Assembly (NCBI GenBank): GCA_963783045.1
Contig: CAWAMD010000001.1
Location: 248,001 to 312,000, forward strand
Origin: CAWAMD01 sp963783045
GTDB taxonomy: Bacteria; Actinomycetota; Nitriliruptoria; Nitriliruptorales; Nitriliruptoraceae
Direction: 5' to 3'
Length of the DNA: 64,000 nt
The notes below the pieces were generated by a model. That model was not told where the DNA came from and ran no database searches. It saw nothing but the letters and a program-made list of their open reading frames with translations. The first letter of the stretch is position 1; every line of letters begins with the position of its first letter. The position numbers and the translations under genes were made by a program. Below are positions 35,775 to 45,834 of the stretch, piece after piece.

Positions 35775-37955
35775 TCAGGGGGTGCGGAAGAGCTCGCCGC
35801 GCTCGGCCTTGGTGACCAGCGACGGCGGCGGCGTGAAGTGCTCGCCGTAGCGGTCGGCCAGCTCCTTGGCGCGGGCCACGAAGCCGGTGGTGCCGCCCGG
35901 GTACTGGTCGATGTACTGCACGACCCCGCCGGTCCAGGCCGGGAACCCGATCCCGAAGATCGAGCCGATGTTCGCGTCGGCCGGCTCCTCGATGACGCCC
36001 TCGTCGAAGCAGCGGACGGTCTCGAGCGCCTCGGCGAACAGCATCCGCTCCTTCATGTCCTCGAAGGGCACGTCGGCGTCGTCGCGTACGAAGTGCTCGT
36101 ACAGCCCCGGCCACAGCCCGGCGCGCTTGCCGTCGGCGTACTCGTAGAAGCCGGCGCCGGCGGCCTTGCCCTCACGGCCGAACTCGGCGACCATCCGGTC
36201 GACGACGGCCTCGGCCGGGTGCGGCGTGTAGGTGCCGCCGGCGGCCTCGACGGCCTCCTTCGCCTCGTCGCGGAGCTTCCGCGGAAGCGTCAGCGTGAGC
36301 TCGTCCATGAGCTGCAGCGGCGCCGCCGGGTAGCCGGCCTGCTGGCCGGCGCGCTCGATCGATACCGGGTTGACGCCCTCGCCGACCATCGCGACGGCCT
36401 CGTTGAGGAACGTCCCGATGACGCGGCTCGTGAAGAACCCGCGCGAGTCGTTCACCACGATCGGGGTCTTCTTCAGCTGTCGCACCACGTCCAGCGCCCG
36501 GGCCAGCGTCGCGTCCGAGGTGCGCTCGCCGCGGATGATCTCGACCAGCGGCATCTTGTCCACCGGCGAGAAGAAGTGCAGCCCGACGAAGTCGTCCTGC
36601 CGGTCCACACCCTCGGCGAGCTCGGTGATCGGCAGCGACGAGGTGTTCGACGCGAGCAGCGCGTCGTCGGCGACGTGCTCGAGGATCTCACCGAACACCT
36701 GGTGCTTGAGCGTCATCGACTCGAACACGGCTTCGATGATGAGGTCGCAGCCTGCGGCGTCGGCCGGGTCGTCCGTCGCCGTGATCCTCGCGAGGATGCC
36801 GTCGGCCTTCTCCTGGGACATCCGCCCGCGCTCGACCTGCTTGGCGAGCAGCGTCTCCGAGTAGCCCTTGCCCTTCGCGGCGTTCGCGACCGAGACGTCC
36901 TTGAGGACCACCTCCATGCCGGACCGCGCGCACGAGTAGGCGATCCCGGCCCCCATCATCCCGGCGCCGAGCACCAGCACCTTGCTGGCCTGCCACGTGT
37001 CGTGGCCCTCGGGGCGCGACCCGCCGCCGTTCGCGTGCTGCAGGTCGAAGAAGAACGCCTGGATCATGTTCTTCGCCTGCGGGGAGTTGCAGACGAGGTC
37101 GGTGAAGTAGCGGGTCTCGATCGCGAAGGCCGTGTCGAGGTCGACCTGGGTCGACTCGACCGCGGCGGCGAGGATGTGGTGCGGGGCGTCGTAGTGGGCG
37201 CCCTTCATCTGCTTCTTGAGGTTCGACGGCAGCGCCGGCAGGTTCTGCGCGAAGGACGGGCTCGACGGCGTTCCGCCCGGGATCCGGTAGCCCTTCACGT
37301 CCCACGGCTGGACCGCGTCGGGGTGCTCGGCGATCCACGCCTTGGCCGCGTCGAGCAGCGCGTCGGGCGAGGACACCAGCTCGTCGACGATGCCGACCTC
37401 GACGGCCTTGCCGGGCCGCAGCTGCTTCCCCTCGACGAGCACGTTGAGCAGGGCATTGACGACCCCGAGCATCCGCACGGTCCGCACGACCCCGCCGGCG
37501 CCGGGCAGCAGCCCGAGCGTCACCTCGGGCGTCCCGAACCGCGACCGGCCGTCGTCCACGGCGATGCGGTGGTGGCAGGCGAGCCCGATCTCCAGACCGC
37601 CACCGAGCGCCGAGCCGTTGAACGCGGCCACGACCGGCCGACCGAGCGTCTCGAGCCGGCGGAGCAGCCGCTTGATCTCGTTCGAGCCCTCGGCCACGTC
37701 GGCGGCGTCGTCGGGCGTCGCCTGGACGAGGTCCTTGAGGTCGCCGCCGGCGAAGAAGGTGGACTTGCCGGAGGTGACCACCACACCGGTGATGCCCTCG
37801 GCCTCGTCCTCCAGGCGCTTCACCGTCGCGGCGAGCGAGCGGACGAACCGCTCGTTCATCGTGTTCACGCCCTGGGCCGGGTCGTCGATCGTGAGGACGA
37901 CGATGCCGTCGTCGTCCTGCTCCCAGCCGATGATGTTCTCGTTCTCGTTGGTCAT
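35775..37955 (-). CDS. FadB-like 3-hydroxyacyl-CoA dehydrogenase / enoyl-CoA hydratase
   Basis: A 726-residue bifunctional enzyme starting at the ATG at 37955 (MTNENENIIGWEQDDDGIVV), with AAGGAG upstream. Residues 1-190 form the crotonase domain (FFAGGDLKDLV; VAAFNGSALGGGLEIGLACH; GLLPGAGGVVR). Residues about 325-500 form the NAD-binding dehydrogenase domain (VLVLGAGMMGAGIAYSCARS), followed by the C-terminal dehydrogenase domain (NDSRGFFTSRVIGTFLNEAV). It hydrates trans-2-enoyl-CoA and oxidises the 3-hydroxyacyl-CoA. The thiolase gene lies 14 bases upstream on the same strand, making a complete beta-oxidation spiral apart from the acyl-CoA dehydrogenase. Confidence 0.92.
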   Translation of the reverse strand: MTNENENIIGWEQDDDGIVVLTIDDPAQGVNTMNERFVRSLAATVKRLEDEAEGITGVVVTSGKSTFFAGGDLKDLVQATPDDAADVAEGSNEIKRLLRRLETLGRPVVAAFNGSALGGGLEIGLACHHRIAVDDGRSRFGTPEVTLGLLPGAGGVVRTVRMLGVVNALLNVLVEGKQLRPGKAVEVGIVDELVSSPDALLDAAKAWIAEHPDAVQPWDVKGYRIPGGTPSSPSFAQNLPALPSNLKKQMKGAHYDAPHHILAAAVESTQVDLDTAFAIETRYFTDLVCNSPQAKNMIQAFFFDLQHANGGGSRPEGHDTWQASKVLVLGAGMMGAGIAYSCARSGMEVVLKDVSVANAAKGKGYSETLLAKQVERGRMSQEKADGILARITATDDPADAAGCDLIIEAVFESMTLKHQVFGEILEHVADDALLASNTSSLPITELAEGVDRQDDFVGLHFFSPVDKMPLVEIIRGERTSDATLARALDVVRQLKKTPIVVNDSRGFFTSRVIGTFLNEAVAMVGEGVNPVSIERAGQQAGYPAAPLQLMDELTLTLPRKLRDEAKEAVEAAGGTYTPHPAEAVVDRMVAEFGREGKAAGAGFYEYADGKRAGLWPGLYEHFVRDDADVPFEDMKERMLFAEALETVRCFDEGVIEEPADANIGSIFGIGFPAWTGGVVQYIDQYPGGTTGFVARAKELADRYGEHFTPPPSLVTKAERGELFRTP

Positions 37956-37969
37956 GTCCACGTGCTCCT

Positions 37970-39185
37970 TCAGACCCGCTCGACGATGGTCGCGATGCCC
38001 ATGCCGCCGCCCACGCACAGCGTGATGAGGCCGGTCGAGGCGTCGCGGCGCTCGAGCTCGTCGACGACGGTGCCGAGCAGCATCGCGCCGGTCGCCCCGA
38101 GCGGGTGGCCCATGGCGATCGCGCCGCCGTTGACGTTCGTCCTGTCGTGGTCGACGCCGAGGTCGCGCATGAGCTTCAGCGCGACGGCGGCGAAGGCCTC
38201 GTTGATCTCGACGAGGTCGATGTCGTCGATGGTCATCCCGGCCTTGTCCAGCGCCTTGCGGCACGCCGGCGCCGGCCCGGTCAGCATGATCGTCGGCTCG
38301 GAGCCGATGACCGCGGCCGACCGGATCCGGGCCCGTGGCTCGAGCCCGTGGCGCTGCCCGGCCGCTTGCGACCCGATGAGGGTGATCGCCGCCCCGTCCA
38401 CGATCCCCGACGAGTTGCCGGCGTGGTGGACGTGGTCGATCTCGGGAACCCAGTGGTACTTCTGCAGCGCGACGGCGTCGAAGCCGCCCATGTCGCCGAT
38501 CCCCGCGAACGACGGGCCGAGCCTGGCGAGGTCGTCCATCGTCGTGCCGGGGCGCATGTGCTCGTCGTGGTCGAGGATCACGCGGCCCGACGGGTCGACG
38601 ATGGGCACGATCGAGCGCGCGAAGTGGCCGTTGGCCCAGGCCTTGGCGGCACGCTCCTGCGACTCGACCGCGAACGCGTCCACGTCCTGGCGCGAGAAGC
38701 CCTCGATCGTGGCGATGAGGTCCGCGCCGATGCCCTGGGGCACGAACCCCGTCGCGTAGTTCGTTGCGGGGTCCATCGCCCACGCCCCGCCGTTGGAGCC
38801 CATCGGCACGCGCGACATGGACTCGACCCCGCCGGCGAGGATGAGGTCCTCCCAGCCCGAGCGGATGCGGGCGGCCGCCTGGTTCACGGCCTCGAGGCCC
38901 GACGCGCAGAAGCGGTCGAGCTGCACGCCGGCGACCGGCTCGGGCAGCCCGGCGGCGAGCGCGGCGGTGCGGCCGATGTTGCCGCCCTGGTCGCCGATCG
39001 GGCCGACACAGCCGAGGATCAGGTCGTCGATCCCCGCGGCGTCCATCTCGGGATGACGTTCGCGAACGGCGTCGAGCAGCTGGGTGACGAGCGTGATGGG
39101 CTTCACGCCGTGCAGCGCGCCGGTCTGTCTTGCCCTTCCCGCGGGGCGTTCGCAGCGCGTCGTAGACATAGGCGTCGGTCGACAC
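37970..39185 (-). CDS. Acetyl-CoA acetyltransferase (thiolase), frameshifted near its N terminus
   Basis: Begins at the GTG at 39185 (VSTDAYVYDALRTPRGKGKT, with GAAGGGAC upstream) and continues in another frame from DGALHGVKPITLVTQLLDAV. One extra C around 39119-39123 accounts for the jump. Repaired length is about 404 residues, normal for the family. The catalytic residues are all present: Cys in LDRFCASGLEAVNQAA, His in NVNGGAIAMGHPLGATGA, and Cys in TLCVGGGMGIATIVERV. It cleaves 3-ketoacyl-CoA. The loss of a residue register only in the first 20 codons suggests a sequencing indel rather than decay. Confidence 0.85.
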
Positions 39186-39284
39186 CGTGGGTCCCTTCGT
39201 CCGGTTCGTGGGGGTCCGCGCACGCCGACGGCGGCCAGGGCAGCCGTCACCGCGATCGCGACAGGCCGCATGTTACACCGGCAC

Positions 39285-39305
39285 TGTCACATCACGATCG
39301 TGACA
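39285..39305. promoter_or_regulatory. MerR-type operator between the thiolase gene and its divergent regulator
   Basis: TGTCAC (39285-39290) and GTGACA (39300-39305) form a perfect inverted repeat with a nine-base spacer containing CGATC. It sits 29 bases before the MerR-family start and about 100 bases from the thiolase start, in the shared divergent promoter. Confidence 0.6.
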
Positions 39306-39333
39306 CGGATCGGTGCCGGTAGAGTCGGGTTCC

Positions 39334-40071
39334 ATGGAGTCCGGACCGCAGATGACCGTCGACGAGCTCGCCGCGAAGGTGGGCATGTCGGTGCGAACGG
39401 TCCGGTTCTACGCCGGCAAGGGGCTGCTGCCCCCGCCGCAGCTGCGCGGACGGCTCGGCCTCTACGGCGAGGCGCACCTCGCCCGGCTCGAGCTCATCCG
39501 CGAGCTGCAGGACAAGGGGTTCACCCTCGCCGCCATCCAGCGCTACCTGGAGCGGGTGCCCGCCGACGCCACTGCGGACGACATCGCCGTGTTCCGCGCC
39601 CTCATGAGCCCCTGGGTGGTGGACGAGCCCGAGCAGCTGCCGATCGATCGGCTCGCGGAGGTTGCGGGCCGACCCCTCGACGGCCCGGCGATCGACCGGC
39701 TGGAGGCCCTGGGCGTCCTGCGGCGCCTCGGGGACGGCGTCGTGGAGGTCCGCCGGGACGAGCTCGAGCTCGGCCTCGAGCTTCTCGACGTTGACGCGCC
39801 GCTGGCCATGCTCGTCGAGGCGCGCGAGCTCCTCGATCGCCACACCGACGAGATGGCCGAGGCCATGGCCTCGTTGCTGCGCCGGCATCTCGTCCGCCCG
39901 TACCTGACCCAGGCGCTTCCTGAATCGGACCGTGCGCAGCTGTCACGGGTCATCGAGCAGCTGAAGCCGCTCACGGTCCGCACCGTCGTGACGGCCTTCC
40001 AGCGGGCGGTCGACCGGGTCGTGCGGGGGCGGGTCGAGGGCGAGGAGCGGAGCGACCGCCAGCGGTCGTGA
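39334..40071 (+). CDS. MerR-family transcriptional regulator of the beta-oxidation genes
   Basis: A 245-residue protein. Residues 5-75 are a MerR winged helix (MTVDELAAKVGMSVRTVRFY, AGKGLLPPPQLRGRLGLYGE, LELIRELQDKGFTLAAIQRY). The remainder is helical (GPAIDRLEALGVLRRLGDGV, ELLDRHTDEMAEAMASLLRR), longer than classic metal-type MerR proteins and lacking effector cysteines. The ATG at 39334 is preferred; GTG 39313 and ATG 39352 are alternatives. Divergent placement and the palindrome in between imply that it controls the thiolase-FadB operon, perhaps sensing acyl-CoA (inference). Confidence 0.85.
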   Translation: MESGPQMTVDELAAKVGMSVRTVRFYAGKGLLPPPQLRGRLGLYGEAHLARLELIRELQDKGFTLAAIQRYLERVPADATADDIAVFRALMSPWVVDEPEQLPIDRLAEVAGRPLDGPAIDRLEALGVLRRLGDGVVEVRRDELELGLELLDVDAPLAMLVEARELLDRHTDEMAEAMASLLRRHLVRPYLTQALPESDRAQLSRVIEQLKPLTVRTVVTAFQRAVDRVVRGRVEGEERSDRQRS

Positions 40072-40273
40072 CCTCGCGTCCCGCCGACCTCGGCTGACGC
40101 TGCGCATCCCCGATCCTACGGTGCGTCGTCCGCGTGTCCTCCGAGGCCCGGCATCCGAATTCCACCACCAAGAATCCTGCCATCACCACGCAGCGTGATT
40201 AGGGTGGTTTGCCGTGCGCTTCTCTCGGCATCGAGAAGTTCGATGTCGAGAAGTGCGCGGGAAGGCTGCTGGC

Positions 40274-41197
40274 ATGACGACCCGATCGCGTACGGGCAGG
40301 TTCGGACGCGGGGTCATCGTCGCGATGATTTTGACCCTGCTGCCGGCCACGGCAGCGCCCGCCGCCGCGGCGACGAGCGCGACGTCCGCTCCGGTGACCA
40401 TCGGACTCGCCACCTCGGGACCGGATCCCGTCCGTGCCGTCGTTCCGCCCGGCGAGACGGTCGTCTGGCGAAACGACGGGACCGCTGCCGACCACGTGAT
40501 CGGGGAGGGCGGCGCCCTCGACTCCGGGGACATCCCGGCCGGCGGCGCCTTCGTCGCGGCGCTCGACGTACCCGGCATCTACCCCTACGACACGGTCGGC
40601 GGCCGGGGGTGGCTCGTCGTCGGCGACCAGGACACCACGCATCTGGTCGGACCGGGCGACGGGTCGGCGACCGACGCCGTCCCCGACCTGCCCTTCCCCG
40701 ACCGTCCCGCCGGCGACATGGCGACCCACCCGGACCTCCTCATCGAGGCGTCCACGTCACGGGCGCTGGTCGGCTTCACGGACGCGGCGACCATCGACCA
40801 GGCCAACGCGGCGCTGGACGCGGCCGGCGTGATGATCGTCGGGGGCATCGCCGACTTCGGGATCGTGCTCGTCACGCTGACGACTCCTCCCGCGACCGGC
40901 GACTTCGGCCCCCTCGACGCCGCCCTGGACTCGCTGCGTTCCGACCCGGCGATCGAGTTCGCGGCGCTGGACATGGACCGCAGGTCAACGCGCTTCCGCC
41001 ACCCATCGGCAAGTCCTTCCGCGACAACCTCCCGTGGCTTGGGAGCCGCCGACGGGACCGAGACCGGCCTTGGCATGGGCTACAACTGGGACCTGGAAGC
41101 GGACCGGTTCCCGCAGGCCTGGAACCTCAAGGAAGCGATCGAGCGCACGAACCCGAGCGTGCGAACGGTCGTCGCGGACAGTGGCTTCGTCGACGAA
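40274..41197 (+). CDS. Segment a: signal peptide, cupredoxin-like module, propeptide and Asp motif of the subtilase
   Basis: After the signal peptide comes a plastocyanin-like stretch (VTIGLATSGPDPVRAVVPPG, ETVVWRNDGTAADHVIGEGG), then an inhibitor-like propeptide (ALVGFTDAATIDQANAALDA, FGIVLVTLTTPPATGDFGPL). Next is NPSVRTVVADSGFVDE, whose V-A-D-S-G carries the catalytic Asp of S8 peptidases. The frame is lost at about 41197, where HPDLSIEVPDAV continues in the next frame. Confidence 0.72.
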
Positions 41198-42231
41198 CCA
41201 CCCGGACCTCTCGATCGAGGTGCCCGACGCTGTGCCAGACCGCTCCTCGAGGGTTGGGACTGCACGAAGAACTACGGCGCCGGAGTCGGTGACGACGGGC
41301 ATCGTCGCGGGGGACCACGGGATGAACGTCGCCGGGATCATCGGCGCGGACCACGAGCGCACGAACATGGACACCCGCGGCGGGGCCGGTGTCGTCGGCG
41401 CCAACCCGGTCGCGGACCTCGTGGGCGTCCCCGCCATCAGCACGGCGGCGTTCACCGCAGGGTCTGGCCGCGGCGGAGACGTTCGACCTGATCCTGGACG
41501 GCGTGCGGGACGGCACCCTCGGCGACGTCCGGGTGATCAACTACAGCGCGGGTATGACCATCCCGGACGCCGTCGACTGGGACATCGAGGCGCATGACCG
41601 CGGCCCCGTCTGCGGCGAGGGGCCGCACGACGACGGTCCGGACGGCGGCACGGTCGACGCGAACGGGCTTCCGGGGCTGTGGTGCACGCCGGACATCGAT
41701 GACGGCTGGATGAAGGAGGTCGCCGAACAGGGCAAGAAGATGATGCTCGTCGCCGAGCGCGCCCTCAACCTCGGCGTGGTGATCGTCACGTCGGCGGGCA
41801 ACGACGGGGAGACCTTCTGCGAGGTCCCGCCCACCGCATCCGGGGACCCGTGCACGCCCAGTCCGATGACCGCCGAGGCGAACAGTGGGCTCGGCTGGGC
41901 GGCGGCGCACTGGAACGACGACCTCACCCACTGGTCCTTCGCGAACCCGATCATCACCGTCGCCGCGGTCGGGGACTCGGTGACCACCGCCACGGGCGGC
42001 GAGGTACAGGCATCCACGGCCCGCACGAGCTTCTCGAACGTCGGTGCCGCGGTCTCGGCACCGGGGAGCGCCTTCAGCACCGCCGTCTGGCACGTCCCCG
42101 AGCTGTCGGGCCACCTCCCGTACGGCTGGGAGGGAGGCACCAGCCAGGCGGCGCCACAGGTCGCCGCGCTCGCGGGGTACCTGCTCGCGTACGACCCGCC
42201 ATGAGCGTTGCGGACGTTCGCAGCGCAAGTC
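41198..42231 (+). CDS. Segment b: catalytic core of the S8 (subtilisin-type) peptidase
   Basis: Holds the His motif (GDHGMNVAGIIGADHERTN), then after a shift near 41460 NYSAGMTIPDAVDW, VIVTSAGNDGETFCEV (oxyanion Asn) and the Ser motif EGGTSQAAPQVAALAGYLLA. Between 41235 and 41290 the better match (PLLEGWDCTKNYGAGVGDDG) is one frame away from its flanks. A stop at 42202 is bypassed if one base is restored before it and one removed near 42232, giving SVADVRSA then MTWARHDTTDAAGP. All three catalytic residues are therefore encoded, but not in one continuous frame. Confidence 0.72.
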
Positions 42232-42705
42232 ATGACCTGGGCGCGGCACGACACGACCGACGCCGCCGGGCCGCGCATCGACGCGTTCGCCTCGCTGCTG
42301 AGCCTCGACGGCGCCGCCCACAAGCTCGTCGACGTGAACGACCCGTCGGCCGGACGGCAACCGCCGGCTGGAGCTGCACCCCGACGGCACCACGTCCCCC
42401 GACACGACGATGAGCGACGTGGAGGGGGATTCACCGCACCGGACGGGGTCGTCGACATGCGCGACTTCCGCCGCTTCCGCGACGCCTGGCTGCAGCAGTG
42501 CCAGACCGACCCCGAGGTGGGCTGCCCGGCCACGATCAGCCTCGACGGTGCGCCCGATCATCCGAAGCGTGACCTCAACCTGGACGGTTGCGTCCACGCC
42601 GGGTCGGACGACGACGGCTGTCCGACACCGGAAGCGACGGACGCGCGCGTCGACTTCAACGGCGACGGGGAGATCTCGCCACGGCGACCGTCCTGGTGCC
42701 GCTGA
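42232..42705 (+). CDS. Segment c: C-terminal helix of the subtilase and dockerin-like calcium-binding loops
   Basis: Reads AQVMTWARHDTTDAAGPRID, then APDGVVDMRDFRRFRDAWLQ, KRDLNLDGCVHAGSDDDGC and ARVDFNGDGEIS. The last is a canonical D-F-N-G-D-G-E-I EF-hand-type loop and the first is dockerin-like. Such loops bind calcium and can dock to cohesins, but no cohesin is seen nearby. A compensated pair of shifts is likely around 42355-42420. Confidence 0.6.
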   Translation: MTWARHDTTDAAGPRIDAFASLLSLDGAAHKLVDVNDPSAGRQPPAGAAPRRHHVPRHDDERRGGGFTAPDGVVDMRDFRRFRDAWLQQCQTDPEVGCPATISLDGAPDHPKRDLNLDGCVHAGSDDDGCPTPEATDARVDFNGDGEISPRRPSWCR

Positions 42706-43920
42706 CCCGCGATGGCCGGCCGGACCGCCGGTCGGGGCCGGCGGCACGGCGATGACGGACCTGGACGTGCTCGCCAGCCAGTGGGACGCCGGGCGCCGGG
42801 ACGGGCCGAGGGCCACACCGCCGCCGACCTGACAACCTGATGGCCTCCGGTGACCTCCACGTCCTGGCGGACGCGCTCTTCACGGCGGACTGCCGACCAG
42901 GTGACATCACCGCCGTGGACACGAGACGCGGCCGCCGCAAGTATCGTCGGGCGCAGACCGTGACCGGGGCGGACCCCACGGGCGTGCGTGACCGTCCCCT
43001 CGGGCACGCCCTTCGATGGTCGCCACCATCAGCGACGGGGCCGTCGGCACGCACGGTCACTCGGGTCCCGCGGAGCTGCAGCCCGGCGAGGATCGGCAGG
43101 TACACGTTATGCGACGGCTGTCGCTCGCCGCTGACCGGCCTCGGTGCGTCCCGGAGGAAGCCCAGCACGGCGGGGTGACCGCAGCTCGACGCGTGGGAGC
43201 CGATCCGAGCGGCCGGGTCATGACGTTCGACATGACGCCCGACGGGCAGGCACGCGTCGCTCAGCAACCTCGGCGCCAGCACCGACGCGAACGGTCAGAG
43301 ACGACGACCGTTCACGGCCGAGCGACACCGAGAGCGACCTACACCATCGACGGCCACGGCGCGCATTCGACCACGCCGGACGGGACGCTGGCCGAGGTCA
43401 CGGGCACCGAGGCCACCATCGACGTGGCCGCCCGCTACGACTACGCGGTCGTCGCGCGGGCCGGCGGTTCCTCGGGCTATCGAGGACCTCGGCAACGCGC
43501 CCTCGATCAACGCCGACGGCACCGTCGCGTTCGTCGCTGACGTGAACGGCACCCGAGACGCCTACACGGCCGATGGCTCGGGGGACGCGAACGACCCGAC
43601 CACCGCACACGACGTGACCGCCGGGGGGCTGCCCAACGGCGCCGCACTGGAGCCCTACGTCCAGCTCGCGGACAGCGGCGACCTCGTCACGCGATCGGAC
43701 AACCTCGCCGCGATCAAGAACCCGGACGGCAGCGGCGACTTGGACGCCTGGCGCCAGTGGATCCACCGCTGGGACACCGCACAGACCGGTGCCGGGACCC
43801 TGATCGCCGCGGGTGCCCCCTGGCACAGCGCGCCGGTCGGCGACGCCACCTTCGAACACGTCGGGGTCCCGGCGGTCAACAGCGCCGGCGAGGTCGTCTT
43901 CACCAGCCAGGCCTTCAACG
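42706..43920 (+). CDS. Segment d: poorly readable stretch, propeller-like at its end
   Basis: Coding character persists but the frame changes several times. Readable pieces are MTDLDVLASQWDAG, GDLHVLADALFTADCRPGDI, GPAELQPGEDRQVHVMRRLS, ATIDVAARYDYAVVARAGGS, and then NADGTVAFVADVNGTRDAYT and VPAVNSAGEVVFTSQAFN, which look like propeller blades. If a gene boundary exists inside the 11-kb gene, it would be here. Confidence 0.4.
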
Positions 43921-44905
43921 CTGAGCGAGGAGGTCGGCCTGTCCACCCCCGACAGCAGCGGGGGCGGCTTCGCCACCGGCAGCACGGCCTATCCCGTCCT
44001 CGACAGCGAGGGGCTCGGGGCGATCGGCGTGCAGTGGCCCGTCCACGCCGACGACGGCACCACGGCCGTCCGGCGCGCCATCGACCATGACCCCGACCCC
44101 GGGAGCACCAACACCCTGCTGGAGGACATGATCTGCGTCGGGCAGGGGGTGCTGCAGGTGCCCTACTGCGTCGCGACCGGATCGGGCGGATGGGACTACC
44201 TCGGCAGGCGTCCCGGCCTCGCCGACGACGGGCAGGTCCTCGCCTTCGGCGGCGACCGCGGCAACGGGGAGGGCGTCTTCCTCAGCTTCCCCGCCGACGG
44301 CGGCAACTGGACCGCTCCGCAGCGGATCCTCGGTGAGAATGCCGGGACGCCCCATCCCGAGCTGGGGACCACCGCCGCTGGCGACCCGCTCTACCTCGAC
44401 GACATCATCGTCGACTCGCGCATCGCCGTGATCCATCAGCCGCTGGGGGCCGACGGTCCGGTCGACGACAACATCGTCGTCGCGTTCCTCGGCGTGCCGA
44501 ACCAGGCCGGCGGCGGCTTCGGGGACCAGGGCGCGCTGTGGACGGCCGCCGTCCACGTCGCACCCGGCACGCAGGGACGCGCCTACGACCTCACCGTCGA
44601 CCGGCCCGTCCCCGTCGTGGAGCTGGGCACGTCCATCGACGGACAGCCGGTGGAGAGCATCAGCGCCTACGACGGCCTTGCGATCGCGAACGGGCTCGGG
44701 CGGGCCACCGCGCACGGCGACCACCGCATCGCCTACTACGCGGCGACCGCCAGCCACGAGTACGTGATCCGGGCCACCTGGCGCGGCGGGTCGTCGTCGG
44801 CGAGTCCGACCTCGGTGACCGGCGCCGCCGCCTCGCCGATCAGGCCCGCGCCCGCCCCGACCGGGTCCCCGGCCCGACCGGTCCCCGGCCCCCGCCCCGT
44901 CCCCG
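43921..44905 (+). CDS. Segment e: propeller-like region
   Basis: Continues LSEEVGLSTPDSSGGGFATG, then LADDGQVLAFGGDRGNGEGV and VVAFLGVPNQAGGGFGDQGA. These short strands with D-D-G turns resemble TolB/PD40 blades of the other surface proteins here. It ends in a Pro/Ala/Thr-rich joint (SPIRPAPAPTGSPARPVPGP) where the frame shifts near 44905. Confidence 0.6.
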
Positions 44906-45834
44906 CCACCGACCACCCGCCGCGCCGTGACCCTCCGGGCGGCAGCCACGGCGACGCCGCTGGCTACGGTCACACCCCAGGCCACGGCGCCCCCGGTCCA
45001 GGTCGTCCCGGCCGTGGTCGTCTCCGATCCCGCGCCGGTCACCGGCGACGCCGTCACGATCACGAACCGCAGCCGCACGCTCGACGGGAACCCCGTCGGC
45101 GCAGCCGTCGACGCGGGCGACGGGCAGGGGTCGTTCTGGCTCGCCGCCGACGCCGGCCGCACCATCGTCTACCCGAGCGCCGGCGACGTCGACCTGTCGG
45201 TGACGGCCGTCGACGACGCCCAGCAGCCGCTCACGGCCACCATGGGTCTGAGCGTCACACCGCCCCCCAACGAGCCGCCGGTCGCCGACGCCGGCGGGCC
45301 CTACACGATGGCGGTCAACGGTGGCGTCACCCTCGACGCGACCGGCTCGACGGACCCCAACGGCGACGCGACGATCGACACCTACGCCTGGGACCTCGAC
45401 CGCGACGGGACCTACGGCGACGTGACCGGCGACACCGTCCGCGTGCCCTGGAGCACGGTCGAGTCGACGGTCTGCGGCGGGACCTGCACCGCCGGCACCC
45501 CGCACACGATCGGTCTGCAGGTGACCGACGACCACGGCGTCACCGCCACGGCCGACACGACCCTCACGGTCGTCGGCGACCGCGACTTCACCGTCGGCAT
45601 GACCCCGGCGACCCAGAGCATCCCACCCGGCTCCTCGGCCGAGTTCCAGATCGAGGTCGAGCCCATCAACGGCTTCGACGACCCGGTCACCCTGACCGTC
45701 CCGAACCTCCCCGACGGGTGGACCTACCGGTTCGACGACGACACCGTGACCCCGCGGGCCGTGACGACCCTCTCGGTCCACGTGCCGAGCGACGCGCCCG
45801 ACGCCGACACCGGCATCGTCGTCGAGGCCACGGG
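44906..45834 (+). CDS. Segment f: PKD domain and beta-sandwich module
   Basis: Contains a PKD domain (PPVADAGGPYTMAVNGGVTL, DATGSTDPNGDATIDTYAWD) followed by a NEW3-like sandwich (MTPATQSIPPGSSAEFQIEV, DDPVTLTVPNLPDGWTYRFD). One extra G near 45832-45835 breaks the frame; removing it gives EATGAGITHQITGVTEV. Confidence 0.68.

Noticed and set aside
34758..38759. A 1,333-codon plus-strand open frame
   Set aside because: It covers the antisense of the response regulator and the FadB-like gene and has no domain of its own.
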